Positions 7,851 to 16,452 are shown, counted from the stretch's first letter. The stretch is 64,000 nt of DNA from Thermodesulfobium narugense DSM 14796 (GCF_000212395.1 NC_015499.1:523501-587500), one strand, 5' to 3'. Program-made: numbers and translations. Notes: generated by a model not told the origin, from the sequence alone.

Positions 7851-8492
7851 ATGACCTATTTAAGTGAAACGCAAGAAGATTATTTACTTGATATTTTTGA
7901 ACAGACATCAAATAATGCCGTAGCGCGTATTAAAGATATTGCACAATCGCGAAATGTGACTTTACCTACTGTTGTAAGTGCTATTAAAACACTTGTGGAA
8001 AAAAAGATAATCAAACATGAAAAATATGGTTATGTGATGTTGACAGACTATGGTATTGAGCTAGCAAAAAGTTTGCTAGAACGAAAAAAATATATATTGA
8101 AATTTTTAACTTTTACATTGGGCATACCAACAAATATAGCAATTAATGATGCGCACAAACTTGAACATGATTTATCAAATGAAGCTTATGAAGGTTTAGT
8201 GAAACTTACAGATTTTTTTTCTAAAAATCCTCATATCAAAGAACAATTTGAAAATTTTTCAGAAAAGGAGATTTATATGAGATTAGATCAAATAGACACA
8301 GGTAAAACAGTTAAGATTGTAAGAATTGAAGATTCACCCATAAAAAGTAAGCTACTTTCTATGGGAACTACACCTGGTACAGTGATAAAGGTAGAAAAGG
8401 TTGCACCTCTTGGAAATCCTATTGAAGTGACTTTGCTTGGGTATCATTTAACTCTTAGGAAAGATGAGGCGGAAAAAATAATTGTTGAATGA
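7851..8492 (+). CDS. DtxR/MntR-family metal-dependent regulator with C-terminal FeoA-type domain
   Basis: 213 residues in three parts: winged helix-turn-helix (about 1-65, RNVTLPTVVSAIKTL recognition helix), metal-binding and dimerisation region (about 70-140, with DAHKLEHDLS where the E/H ligands are expected), and an SH3-like FeoA domain (about 145-213, MGTTPGTVIKVEKVAPLGNP). This is the standard three-domain form of iron-type DtxR regulators. Position inside the feo operon and the operator-like repeat at 7606 point to control of ferrous iron uptake. It overlaps feoA by 11 bp. Manganese as effector cannot be excluded. Confidence 0.85.
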   Translation: MTYLSETQEDYLLDIFEQTSNNAVARIKDIAQSRNVTLPTVVSAIKTLVEKKIIKHEKYGYVMLTDYGIELAKSLLERKKYILKFLTFTLGIPTNIAINDAHKLEHDLSNEAYEGLVKLTDFFSKNPHIKEQFENFSEKEIYMRLDQIDTGKTVKIVRIEDSPIKSKLLSMGTTPGTVIKVEKVAPLGNPIEVTLLGYHLTLRKDEAEKIIVE

Positions 8493-8721
8493 TAGGGTTA
8501 TACCACTTGTTTTAGCTAAGGAAAATTCGGAGTATGAAATTATTGGGATAAGAGGTGGTTGTGGTCTACGGGCAAAATTACTAGAAATGGGTTTTATACC
8601 GGGATCAAAAGTGAAGTTATTATCTAACTCAAATGGGCCATTGATTGTTGCAATTAATAGTTCAAGATATACCATGTGCAAAGGCTTTGCTTCAAAGATA
8701 TTAATAAAGGAGGTTGTATGA
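8482..8721 (+). CDS. feoA: Ferrous iron transport protein A
   Basis: 79 residues, one SH3-like domain: GCGLRAKLLEMGFIPGSKVKLL and the C-terminal strand IVAINSSRYTMCKGFASKIL are typical of FeoA, the cytosolic partner of FeoB. TTG start lies inside the end of the regulator gene with an 11 bp overlap; the stop overlaps feoB by 4 bp (ATGA). The tight packing suggests translational coupling of regulator, FeoA and FeoB. Confidence 0.85.
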   Translation: MLNDRVIPLVLAKENSEYEIIGIRGGCGLRAKLLEMGFIPGSKVKLLSNSNGPLIVAINSSRYTMCKGFASKILIKEVV

Positions 8722-10715
8722 GAGAATTTACAATCGCTTTAATTGGTAACCCAAATGTTGGAAAGTCAGCAATTTTTAACGAGCTTACAGGTGCTAATGC
8801 TCATGTAGGTAATTGGCCAGGCGTTACTGTTGAAAAAAAAGAAGGTAAGTTTGTTTATAACGATACTAAAATAAACGTGGTTGATTTGCCTGGTATTTAT
8901 AGCTTAACTGCATCTTCAATTGATGAACGTATAGCAAGGGATTATATAGTTAGAGAAAAACCAGATCTAGTTGTATGTATAGTAGATTCCACGAATTTAG
9001 TAAGAAACTTATATCTCTTTGTATTGCTAAAAGAACTTGGCGCTAAAACTCTTTTAGTGCTTAATATGATAGACCTTGTGGAAAATAAAATTGAATTTGA
9101 TGAATCAAAACTTTCAGAAAGTTTAAAAACTCGAATTGTGAAGACCTCTGCTACAAAAAAAATAGGAATTGATGAACTCAAAAAAGCTATTTATGAAGAA
9201 TTCCATAAGGATCAGGGCGAGTTTTTTGTTAACTATGGTAAAGATATTGAATCTTCAATAAAGAGGATTGAAAGCTTGTTAAACAGTACAGAATTATCTT
9301 ATAATAAGCGTTTTTTAGCTATAAAGCTTTTGGAGCAAGATTCGGTTATCTCAGAAGAATTGAAACGACTGAAAAAGGAGAATATTGTTGAAAGCGCTTT
9401 ATTAGAAGTGAATAAGTTGGAAGGAATTTATTCAGACTTAGAAACAGAGATAATTGAAAAAAGATACGCTCTTATAGAGGGGGTTATTAAAAGTTCAACA
9501 AAAAATTTGGTTAGTATAGAAGATAGGTTAACATTTTCAGATAAAGTAGATAAAATTGTTACGAATAGGTATTTAGGATTACCTATTTTTGCAATTGTGA
9601 TGCTAATTGTATTTAAAGCTACATTTACACTTGGAGGTTTTTTTACAGGTTATATTAACCAGTTTTTTGATTGGTTTGGAGATTTTTTATCCATTTATAT
9701 TCAGAATCCAATTTTACAATCGTTTATTAAGGATGGTTTAATTGGGGGTGTAGGTACAGTAGTAGCTTTTTTGCCAAATATATTAATTTTGTTCCTATTT
9801 TTATCTTTTCTGGAAGATGTAGGTTATATGGCAAGAGCTGCTTTTGTTATGGATAAATTGATGCATAGCATTGGCCTTCCAGGGAGAGCTTTTATACCTT
9901 TAATACTGGGTTTTGGCTGTAATGTGCCAGCAATTATGGCAACCCGTACAATTGCAGATGAAAGAGATAGAATTTTAACAATACTTATAAATCCATTTAT
10001 GTCTTGTACTGCACGTTTGCCTATTTATGTGTTGTTAACTGGAATTTTTTTTAATAATAATCATCCTGAACTGATCATATTTTCACTTTATATCCTGGGT
10101 ATTTTTGTTGCAATATTTAGTGCAAAATTATTTAGAAGTACAATTCCAAAACTTAAAGGTAAAGTATCGTTTTTAATTATGGAACTTCCTGTTTATAGGA
10201 TGCCTACTTTTAAAGCTGTGTCAGTACATACATGGGAGAGAACAAAAGAATTTCTGAAAAAAGCTGGTACTATCATATTGCTTGGTGTTTTACTGGTGTG
10301 GTTGTTGTCAAGTCTTCCATTTGGTGTTGATTATGGTAGTGAAGAATCCTTAGTAGGAATGTTGGGAAAATTTTTTGCACCAATTTTAGTGCCAGCTGGT
10401 TTTGGATTTTGGCAGGCTGCAGTAGCTCTTATCTTTGGGCTTCTGGCAAAAGAAACAGTTGTTGGCACTATGGGAACACTGTTTGGTGGCGAAGAAAATC
10501 TTTCGAACTCTTTAACACAACTTATGACTCCTTTGAGCGCATATACATTTATGGTAATGAGTCTACTTTACATTCCATGTCTTGCAACAATTGGCGTAAT
10601 CTATAGAGAAACAAATTCATTAAAATGGACTGCTTTTAGTATCCTTTATAGTCTACTTATTGGATGGCTTACTGCAACTTTAATTTATCAAATGTTTTCA
10701 TTAATATGGAAATAG
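8718..10715 (+). CDS. feoB: Ferrous iron transporter FeoB
   Basis: 665 residues from ATG 8718, 4 bp after AAGGAGGT. The N-terminal G domain has G1 GNPNVGKS (residues 10-17), the G3 DLPGIYSL, and G4 NMID. Two Gate domains follow with many membrane segments: GYMARAAFVMDKLMHSIGLPGRAFIPL and GCNVPAIMATR form the first gate/core block, AKETVVGTMGTLF the second. It imports ferrous iron across the inner membrane, coupled to GTP binding. The porin gene starts only 11 bp downstream. Confidence 0.96.
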   Translation: MREFTIALIGNPNVGKSAIFNELTGANAHVGNWPGVTVEKKEGKFVYNDTKINVVDLPGIYSLTASSIDERIARDYIVREKPDLVVCIVDSTNLVRNLYLFVLLKELGAKTLLVLNMIDLVENKIEFDESKLSESLKTRIVKTSATKKIGIDELKKAIYEEFHKDQGEFFVNYGKDIESSIKRIESLLNSTELSYNKRFLAIKLLEQDSVISEELKRLKKENIVESALLEVNKLEGIYSDLETEIIEKRYALIEGVIKSSTKNLVSIEDRLTFSDKVDKIVTNRYLGLPIFAIVMLIVFKATFTLGGFFTGYINQFFDWFGDFLSIYIQNPILQSFIKDGLIGGVGTVVAFLPNILILFLFLSFLEDVGYMARAAFVMDKLMHSIGLPGRAFIPLILGFGCNVPAIMATRTIADERDRILTILINPFMSCTARLPIYVLLTGIFFNNNHPELIIFSLYILGIFVAIFSAKLFRSTIPKLKGKVSFLIMELPVYRMPTFKAVSVHTWERTKEFLKKAGTIILLGVLLVWLLSSLPFGVDYGSEESLVGMLGKFFAPILVPAGFGFWQAAVALIFGLLAKETVVGTMGTLFGGEENLSNSLTQLMTPLSAYTFMVMSLLYIPCLATIGVIYRETNSLKWTAFSILYSLLIGWLTATLIYQMFSLIWK

Positions 10716-10725
10716 GGGGTTAATA

Positions 10726-12288
10726 ATGAAAAAAATCTTTGTAATCTTTTGTTCTTTCTTTGTTTCTGTTTACTTTGTTTCTTTTGCTTTTGCAGGACCG
10801 TTTTCAGACGTGCCAGCTAATTCTTGGGCATACAAGGCAGTGCAAGATTTATCGGCAAAAGGACTGGTTATAGGGTATGGAGATGGCACTTTCAGAGGTG
10901 AAAGACTTGCCACCCGTTATGAGATGGCAATGGTAGTTGCAAGAATGCTCGATATGTATGAAAAGGGTCAAAATGCACAGGATCAAAAGATAGAGCTAAA
11001 CGCTAACGACATAGCAACTCTTATGAAACTAGCTCAGGAGTTTAAGTCAGAACTAGCATCGCTAAACGTCAGAGTTGCAGCGCTTGAGAAAAAAGCAGCT
11101 CTTGATACCGTAAACTTCACAGGGGATGCAAGGTTTAGGTTTGGGAGCGAGAAGAGAACTTTTTATGCAATGTCTACCTCTGGAACAAATGTATTTATTA
11201 ATACAGAAGGTTCCTCCAGCAATGGATTTATTGTTGGAGATACTTTACCTGCGATGTTAAGTCAGGATCCTGGACTCTCTCAGCAAAAGGACAACACATT
11301 CATGCAGTATAGGATCAGATTAAACGTTTCTGCTCCAGTAGCAGACAACATATCATTTAATGCAAGACTTACAATGGAGAAGAATGCGGGAGTTAATTCA
11401 GACGGCTCTTCAAATAACAATCCTTTGTATGCATCCCTTACAGGATACAATGATGACAACAACACCTTGTATGTGGAAAGATCATATATCACATGGACTC
11501 TTAACCCATATCCTGTGACCTTTGTTCTTGGCAGACTTCCTACTATGGATTCTGGAGCTTATTACAACAATCTTTTTATGGATACTGGCACAGAAGGTGG
11601 AATGGTAATATTCGATCTTAGCAACATGCTCCCATCAACTTCAGTTTCTGCTGCGTGGGTAAAGATGTTTGATGGCGGCCTTGTAACTTCATCTGATGAA
11701 GCAAATGGATTAAAGGATAAGGATGTATACGTACTTAATCTTAGTACAAAATTATTTAATACCCTTGGTTTAGAAGCAGATTATGGAAACGTAAATAAGT
11801 TCTCATATTTCAATACTTCTTTAAATGGCATGTATGGAAAATACGACTGGTGGGCGTTGATAGGCAGTTGGAATATATACAACGTGAGTATGTGGGCTGG
11901 ATATAACGGTACGTCTACTGATATGCCAATTCTTGCTTCTAATCAAATTTTTACAGGCACGCATTCTGTAAATGGCGGTGCATGGAGAGTTGGAGCTACT
12001 ATTCCTCTACCAGTAGGTTCTCTTACAGGGGATTTCTGGTTTGGGAATAACAAATGGTTTAATCCTTTTAACTTAAATACGATGGTCTCTACAGAGTACA
12101 AAGATTATTACAACGTTTACTACACTCTGCCAGTTGCAAATAATGCAACGCTTACTCTAAACTACGATTACTTCAAGGGCAAAAAACCTTATGCTACTGA
12201 CTCTTTAAATAACTACTACTATACCTTTAACCCAGATCAGATCGATAAAGACCAAAGGTATTATATTCAGCTAGACGTGAACTTCTAA
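10726..12288 (+). CDS. SLH-domain outer-membrane porin
   Basis: 520 residues. Signal peptide about 1-23 (hydrophobic run ending SFAFA), then one S-layer-homology domain (PFSDVPANSWAYKAVQDL, GYGDGTFRG, TRYEMAMVVARML; about 24-80), a short coiled coil (about 85-125) and a long Tyr/Asn/Gly-rich beta-barrel ending in YIQLDVNF with terminal Phe. The SLH domain would anchor the barrel to peptidoglycan, as in porins of cyanobacteria and other non-proteobacterial diderms. It follows feoB by 10 bp with no terminator between, so it is probably made with the iron uptake genes. The solute it passes is unknown. Confidence 0.88.
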   Translation: MKKIFVIFCSFFVSVYFVSFAFAGPFSDVPANSWAYKAVQDLSAKGLVIGYGDGTFRGERLATRYEMAMVVARMLDMYEKGQNAQDQKIELNANDIATLMKLAQEFKSELASLNVRVAALEKKAALDTVNFTGDARFRFGSEKRTFYAMSTSGTNVFINTEGSSSNGFIVGDTLPAMLSQDPGLSQQKDNTFMQYRIRLNVSAPVADNISFNARLTMEKNAGVNSDGSSNNNPLYASLTGYNDDNNTLYVERSYITWTLNPYPVTFVLGRLPTMDSGAYYNNLFMDTGTEGGMVIFDLSNMLPSTSVSAAWVKMFDGGLVTSSDEANGLKDKDVYVLNLSTKLFNTLGLEADYGNVNKFSYFNTSLNGMYGKYDWWALIGSWNIYNVSMWAGYNGTSTDMPILASNQIFTGTHSVNGGAWRVGATIPLPVGSLTGDFWFGNNKWFNPFNLNTMVSTEYKDYYNVYYTLPVANNATLTLNYDYFKGKKPYATDSLNNYYYTFNPDQIDKDQRYYIQLDVNF

Positions 12289-12297
12289 GAGAACAAT

Positions 12298-12335
12298 ATC
12301 CCTTCAGAACTATTTAAACAGTCTGAAGGGATTTT
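12298..12335 (+). terminator. Intrinsic terminator of the feo-porin operon
   Basis: ATCCCTTCAGA (12298-12308) pairs with TCTGAAGGGAT (12322-12332), followed by TTTC. Strong 11-bp stem, short T tract. Confidence 0.8.
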
Positions 12336-12339
12336 CTTA

Positions 12340-12400
12340 AAATATCTCTCCCATCATAGTGACAAAATTAGCGTCTTCTTAAGGGGTGAAATCAGCGTCC
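12340..12400 (-). mobile_element. Solo end remnant of an IS1202-like element
   Basis: This 60-bp piece matches the right end of the neighbouring intact element (13838-13894): CTCTCCCATCATAGTGAC, then two end repeats (ending at 12375 and 12400). No transposase remains. It abuts the porin terminator on one side and the direct repeat at 12401 on the other. Confidence 0.75.
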
Positions 12401-12432
12401 GTTAACATACATTAACAAATAAAATTGTCAAG
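12401..12432 (+). repeat. Left direct repeat flanking the intact IS
   Basis: Begins GTTAACATACATTAAC and continues with CAAATAAAATT. It matches 13895-13924 with small gaps. IS1202-group elements make long target duplications (over 20 bp), so this is probably a diverged target duplication. Confidence 0.6.
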
Positions 12433-13894
12433 GGACACTGATTTTGTCACTACAAAAGTAAATTAATGAGACACTGATTTTGTCACCCCTCTTTCATCAA
12501 CTAATGATGAATTGTCATTGCTATTTGAATTTGAATTAGAACTTGAATTAGAATTTGAATTAGGTCTTTTAAACTTGTTGATAACCATATGACGCCAGGG
12601 GTGGTCTGCAGCAGGTATATAAGGTTTTTTGGTTGAAGTGTTTTTAGAGCCATTCTTTACTTTTTCTTTAGGTGGTATGAGTAATTCTTGTAGTAAGTAA
12701 TATTTATCAGCGTATAATGCGCTGAATGATCCATCTAGATGAGTTAGAACTTTTACTGTACTTTTAGGAGTTAAAGGTATTACCTTGCCATTAGAATCTA
12801 CTAATTGATAAATATGACCCAGGTAAGATATATAAGAGCCGTGAGATGCCTTGCGTTCTTGATGCCATGATAGAATCTCTTCTAGTTTGTCTAATGAAGG
12901 GCAAGGGCTATAAGTTAACTTGGGGTTATCTGGAACAACAGCGAACCTTTGATTAAACCTTTTAATAAAGTCTGGTAGAAATTCATTTGCTGCTTCAATA
13001 GTAGATATACCTGCCATACGCAGTTCAATTGTTAGTCTCTTTTGTAATGTGCCCCAAAGACGTTCAATACGTCCTTTGGCCTGTGGAGAACGAGCGGGTA
13101 TATGTCTAATCCCTAATTCTGAAATAGCTCTGCCAAACTGAGTTAAGGGAACAGTTTGCCCAGATAATTCTTCTGAAATTGATAACTTATCCTCTTTAGG
13201 TGAAAAGAAAATGGTATGACGATCACTGTATATGCTTTTAGGTATTCCAAAGTTCTGTGCTACTTGTTGAATAAGTTTTAAGTAACCAAAAAGACATTCA
13301 TGAAGTTCAAAATGTAATCCCTGAACCTTACTAGTAGCATCATCAATAGAACCGTGCAAAGAAAGCATTGGTCCTCTATCTTCAAGCCATTCAAAAGGAC
13401 TGGCGTCTATTTGAGAAAGTAGACCTTCCTGAGGTAAACGTTTACGTGACCTCTTAAGCTTAGATGACCTGTGCGTATGACTTAATGGAATATTATTTTT
13501 CTTTAAGATACGATTTACTGTCTTGGATGAAACATCTATGTTATAAAACTCTTCAAGTATTTCAGCTATTTGCTGACAACTGGCATTGTGAAGACTATCC
13601 TGAGCTAATTTAACAATCCTTTCTCTAGTTTCTTTAGGTATTCTCTGTTTTGATTCTCTGCCTCTATTTTTGTGAACCAGACCAGTAACGCCTTCTGTTT
13701 TCACCCTCTCCTTCAAACGAATAATTTGACGTTTACTTAAGCCTAAAACTTCAGCTGCCTGTCTATTAGTGATATTGCCTTCAATTGCTTGTTCAATTAC
13801 AAAAACTCTGCGTGATTCCTTAACACTCAAAAATATCTCTCCCATCATAGTGACATTATTACTGTCTTCTTAAGGGGTGACAATATCACTGTCC
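12433..13894 (-). mobile_element. Intact IS1202-like (ISNCY) insertion sequence
   Basis: Terminal inverted repeats GGACACTGATTTTGTCAC (12433-12450) and GTGACAATATCACTGTCC (13877-13894) match at 16 of 18 positions. Each end has a second inner copy (near 12470-12487 and 13851-13867), giving paired transposase binding sites. One intact transposase gene fills the element. It is flanked by imperfect direct repeats of about 30 bp. Confidence 0.85.
12463..13827 (-). CDS. IS1202-like DDE transposase
   Basis: 454 residues from TTG 13827 (GGGAGAG upstream). An ATG at 13848 would add 7 residues, but the truncated copy at 5897-6116 keeps only the TTG frame, which favours TTG. N-terminal helix-turn-helix (AAEVLGLSKRQIIRL), second HTH (IAEILEEFYNIDVSSKTVNRIL), then the catalytic core with QIDASPFEW, IYSDRHTIF and SPQAKGRIERLWGTL supplying D, D and E. 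The C-terminus carries a low-complexity Asn/Ser run. The gene is intact, so the element may still be mobile. Confidence 0.88.
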   Translation of the reverse strand, partial: SVKESRRVFVIEQAIEGNITNRQAAEVLGLSKRQIIRLKERVKTEGVTGLVHKNRGRESKQRIPKETRERIVKLAQDSLHNASCQQIAEILEEFYNIDVSSKTVNRILKKNNIPLSHTHRSSKLKRSRKRLPQEGLLSQIDASPFEWLEDRGPMLSLHGSIDDATSKVQGLHFELHECLFGYLKLIQQVAQNFGIPKSIYSDRHTIFFSPKEDKLSISEELSGQTVPLTQFGRAISELGIRHIPARSPQAKGRIERLWGTLQKRLTIELRMAGISTIEAANEFLPDFIKRFNQRFAVVPDNPKLTYSPCPSLDKLEEILSWHQERKASHGSYISYLGHIYQLVDSNGKVIPLTPKSTVKVLTHLDGSFSALYADKYYLLQELLIPPKEKVKNGSKNTSTKKPYIPAADHPWRHMVINKFKRPNSNSNSSSNSNSNSNDNSSLVDERGVTKSVSH

Positions 13895-13924
13895 GTTAAC
13901 ACATTAACAAATAAAATTTGACAG
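13895..13924 (+). repeat. Right direct repeat flanking the intact IS
   Basis: Starts GTTAACACATTAAC, then CAAATAAAATTTGACAG; the counterpart of 12401-12432. Its last bases form the -35 box (TTGACA) of the rpmG promoter. Confidence 0.6.
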
Positions 13925-13946
13925 TTTTTTATTAATATTATAAAAT
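13918..13946 (+). promoter_or_regulatory. Promoter of the rpmG-secE-nusG-ribosomal protein operon
   Basis: TTGACA (13918-13923), 17 bp spacer, TAAAAT (13941-13946). It begins within the right flanking repeat of the insertion sequence. Confidence 0.6.
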
Positions 13947-13980
13947 TAACCGTCTATGAAATACAAATGGAGGTTTTGAT

Positions 13981-14154
13981 ATGGCTAAGGCCGGTGCAAA
14001 GGAAAAAAGAATAAGAATAACTTTAGCATGTCAGGAGTGTAAAGAGAGAAATTATCATACTCAGAAAAATAGGATTAATGATCCAGATCGTTTGCAATTG
14101 AAGAAATATTGTCCAAGGTGTAACAAAGTAACTGTTCACAAAGAAACAAAATAG
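13981..14154 (+). CDS. rpmG: 50S ribosomal protein L33
   Basis: 57 residues, [20 protein letters not shown] at the start. Zinc-ribbon cysteines C17-QE-C20 and C44-PR-C47 are both present, so this is the zinc-binding form. ATG follows GGAGG with 6 bp spacing. L33 upstream of tRNA-Trp, secE and nusG is a common bacterial order. Confidence 0.95.
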   Translation: MAKAGAKEKRIRITLACQECKERNYHTQKNRINDPDRLQLKKYCPRCNKVTVHKETK

Positions 14155-14174
14155 TATTATAATGCTTTTGTTTT

Positions 14175-14249
14175 AGGCCAGTAGCTCAATGGCAGAGCAC
14201 CGGTCTCCAAAACCGGGGGCTGCAGGTTCAAGTCCTGCCTGGCCTGCCA
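14175..14249 (+). tRNA. trnW: tRNA-Trp (CCA)
   Basis: 75 nt cloverleaf: acceptor AGGCCAG/CTGGCCT, D arm GCTC..AGAGC, anticodon stem CCGGT/ACCGG with loop CTCCAAA (anticodon CCA at 14207-14209), T arm GCAGG-TTCAAGT-CCTGC, and encoded 3' CCA. Lies between rpmG and secE, the usual place for this tRNA. Confidence 0.97.
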
Positions 14250-14324
14250 TTTTTGCGTGACCACATCGCCAGTTGTGGGAGCATAAAGCTTGTTTAATTT
14301 CTTAATACCTCTTGGAGGTGTAAT

Positions 14325-14552
14325 TTGTTATCTTTTAGTGATGTGAAGGAAAAAATTAGGTCCTTTTATTCAGAAGTTAAAGTTGAAGCCAGGAAAGTAA
14401 GTTGGCCTGATAGGAGAACGGTGATTTCCGCTACTGGAGTCGTCTTGGCCTTTAGTCTAATTATTGCCGTTTTTGTAGGTACTATTGACGCCATTTTTAC
14501 TGCTATTTTTAATTTCTTGATCTCGACATTTGGTCACTGGACATCTTCATGA
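14325..14552 (+). CDS. secE: Preprotein translocase subunit SecE
   Basis: 75 residues with a single membrane segment (about 37-62). The conserved cytosolic motif VKVEARKVSWPDRRTV is present just before it. Short single-span form of SecE, part of the SecYEG channel. TTG start after GGAGGT; the stop overlaps nusG by 4 bp. Confidence 0.95.
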   Translation: MLSFSDVKEKIRSFYSEVKVEARKVSWPDRRTVISATGVVLAFSLIIAVFVGTIDAIFTAIFNFLISTFGHWTSS

Positions 14553-15088
14553 CAAAGGCTAATCCAAATTTGAAATGGTACGTAATTACAACTCTTTCTA
14601 ATTATGAGAAAAGAGTTGAAGAGGCAATATTAGTCAGAGCGCAAAGAGAAGGCCTTGAAGACAAAATAACAAGAGTTTTAATACCTGTAGAGAAGGAAGT
14701 TAAAATGATAGGCCATCAAAAGAAAGAAAGTTCAAAAAAGGTGTTTCCTGGCTATGTTTTAGTAGAGATGGATCTTGATGATGCTACATGGAATCTTGTT
14801 AGAACTACTCCAGGAGTAACTGGTTTTATAAGTAGTAAAAAGAAGCCCTTACCACTTAGCCCAGAAGAAGTTGAAAAAATTATGATGTATGCAAAATCGG
14901 ATAAGCCCGTAATTAGGGTAGAATTTGAGAAGGGTCAAGTTGTTAGAGTTACAGCTGGGCCATTTGCTGAACAAACTGGAGTAATTGATGAGATATTTCC
15001 TGAAAAAGGAACAGTACGGCTCGTTATAAATCTTTTTGGTCGAGATACTCCTGCTGAGATAGCTCTGACCCAAATAGAAAAAGTTTGA
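14549..15088 (+). CDS. nusG: Transcription termination/antitermination protein NusG
   Basis: 179 residues. NGN domain (WYVITTLSNYEKRVEEAI, FPGYVLVEMDL, VRTTPGVTGFI) then a C-terminal KOW domain (FEKGQVVRVTAGPFAEQTGVIDEI). It binds RNA polymerase and links it to the ribosome or Rho. Starts within the secE stop (ATGA). Confidence 0.97.
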   Translation: MTKANPNLKWYVITTLSNYEKRVEEAILVRAQREGLEDKITRVLIPVEKEVKMIGHQKKESSKKVFPGYVLVEMDLDDATWNLVRTTPGVTGFISSKKKPLPLSPEEVEKIMMYAKSDKPVIRVEFEKGQVVRVTAGPFAEQTGVIDEIFPEKGTVRLVINLFGRDTPAEIALTQIEKV

Positions 15089-15117
15089 TTTTGATTAAGT
15101 GATGGAGGTTATAATAA

Positions 15118-15564
15118 ATGGCTGCTCCTAAGAAGAAAAAGAAAAAGATTGTTGGAATTGTAAAATTGGCTTTGCCTGCAGGTAAAGCTAATCCGGCACC
15201 ACCAGTAGGTCCTGCATTAGGCCAATATGGCGTCAATATTATGGAGTTTTGTAAAGCTTATAACGCTCAAACTTCTTCTCAAGAAGGAACTATAATTCCT
15301 GTAGAAATTACAGTATATGAGGACAGAAGTTTTGATTTTGTCTTGAAAACCCCTCCTGCTTCAGTCCTTATTAGAGAAGCTCTAAAACTGGAAAAGGGTA
15401 GTGGCGAACCGAATAAAAAGAAAGTTGGAAAAATCGCAAGATCCAAACTTGTAGAAATAGCTCAAAAAAAGTTAAAAGATATGAACGCAAACAGTGTTGA
15501 AGGTGCAGTTAGGATGTTAGAAGGTACTGCACGCAGCATGGGCGTAGAAGTAATTGAAGGGTAG
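15118..15564 (+). CDS. rplK: 50S ribosomal protein L11
   Basis: 148 residues, a few longer than the usual 141 because of a lysine-rich start ([12 protein letters not shown]). The Pro-rich N-terminal signature ([19 protein letters not shown]) and C-terminal rRNA-binding domain are complete. ATG follows GGAGG with a 9 bp gap. Confidence 0.97.
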   Translation: MAAPKKKKKKIVGIVKLALPAGKANPAPPVGPALGQYGVNIMEFCKAYNAQTSSQEGTIIPVEITVYEDRSFDFVLKTPPASVLIREALKLEKGSGEPNKKKVGKIARSKLVEIAQKKLKDMNANSVEGAVRMLEGTARSMGVEVIEG

Positions 15565-15574
15565 GAGGGCAAGA

Positions 15575-16294
15575 ATGCATAAAAGAAGCAAGAGATATGT
15601 TCAAGCTTTAAGTCTTTTTGATAGAAATCAAAAATATGATCCGGTTCAGGCTTTTGAGATTGTGCAAAATTCTCCCAAAGCAAAATTTGATGAAACTGTT
15701 GAGGTTTCTGTCAGAACTGGTTTAGACGTAAAGCACGCCGATCAACAAATTAGAACTACAGTATCTTTGCCTGCTGGGACTGGTAAAAAGGTTAGAGTTC
15801 TAGTTGTTGCAAAGGGTGAAAAAGCTAATGAAGCCAAAGAAGCTGGAGCTGATTATGTTGGAGCTGAAGATATTTTGCAAAAGATTCAGCAAGAAAATTG
15901 GTTTGATTTTGATGTGATTATTGCAACTCCAGATATGATGGGTGCACTTGGCAAACTAGGTAGAATTCTTGGACCAAAGGGTTTGATGCCAAATCCAAAA
16001 ACTGGTACAGTAACCTTTGATATAGCTAGAGCTGTAAAGGAGTTCAAAGCAGGTAAGGTAGAGCTAAGAACTGATAAAAGTGGCATTTTACACGTTCCAA
16101 TTGGTAAAGTTTCTTTTTCAAAAGAGGATCTGATGGCAAATTTTGCTGCTGTGATGGACACAATTTTGAGATCAAAACCATCGGCTGCAAAGGGTACTTA
16201 TTTGAAGAGCATTACTGTTTCTTCAACAATGGGTCCTGGAATAAAGATAGATACAAATAAAGCAACTGAGTCTGTAAAGAAAGTAAACCTTTAA
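15575..16294 (+). CDS. rplA: 50S ribosomal protein L1
   Basis: 239 residues from ATG 15575 ([12 protein letters not shown]), chosen for the AGGAGGG about 7 bp upstream and the normal family length; the frame is open for 7 codons more. Conserved L1 segments such as [19 protein letters not shown] and [16 protein letters not shown] are present. L1 is also a translational repressor of the L11 operon in many bacteria. Confidence 0.97.
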   Translation: MHKRSKRYVQALSLFDRNQKYDPVQAFEIVQNSPKAKFDETVEVSVRTGLDVKHADQQIRTTVSLPAGTGKKVRVLVVAKGEKANEAKEAGADYVGAEDILQKIQQENWFDFDVIIATPDMMGALGKLGRILGPKGLMPNPKTGTVTFDIARAVKEFKAGKVELRTDKSGILHVPIGKVSFSKEDLMANFAAVMDTILRSKPSAAKGTYLKSITVSSTMGPGIKIDTNKATESVKKVNL

Positions 16295-16309
16295 AAAATA
16301 AGAAGTTTA

Positions 16310-16405
16310 AACTGAATATTGGCCAAAGAAGCAGGTGAGTTTCTCATAAATCCTGCGGAGGCAAAGGAAGATAATACCCAGGTATTGCCTTTGCCTGGGT
16401 ATATT
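16310..16405 (+). ncRNA. Ribosomal protein L10 leader with attenuator-like fold
   Basis: The untranslated stretch before rplJ has GCAGG...CCTGC pairing (16331-16335 with 16352-16356) as in L10-binding leaders. Downstream ATACCCAGG (16374-16382) can pair with CCTGGGTAT (16394-16402), a terminator-like stem though with few Ts after it. An alternative 8-bp pairing GGCAAAGG (16360-16367) with CCTTTGCC (16388-16395) shares bases with that stem, so the two folds exclude each other. L10 or the L10-L7/L12 complex is the known ligand of such leaders. Confidence 0.65.
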
Positions 16406-16452
16406 TATAATTAGATATAAATTTATTGCATCGCTTGAAAGGAGGTGAAAAA

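Noticed and set aside
7851-8492. Novel regulator-FeoA fusion
   Set aside because: An SH3-like FeoA-type C-terminal domain is normal in iron-type DtxR regulators.
12520-12560. Short repeated GAATTT/GAATTA motif suggesting a microsatellite or CRISPR-like array
   Set aside because: It encodes the Asn/Ser low-complexity tail of the transposase. No spacer-repeat pattern was seen anywhere in the window.
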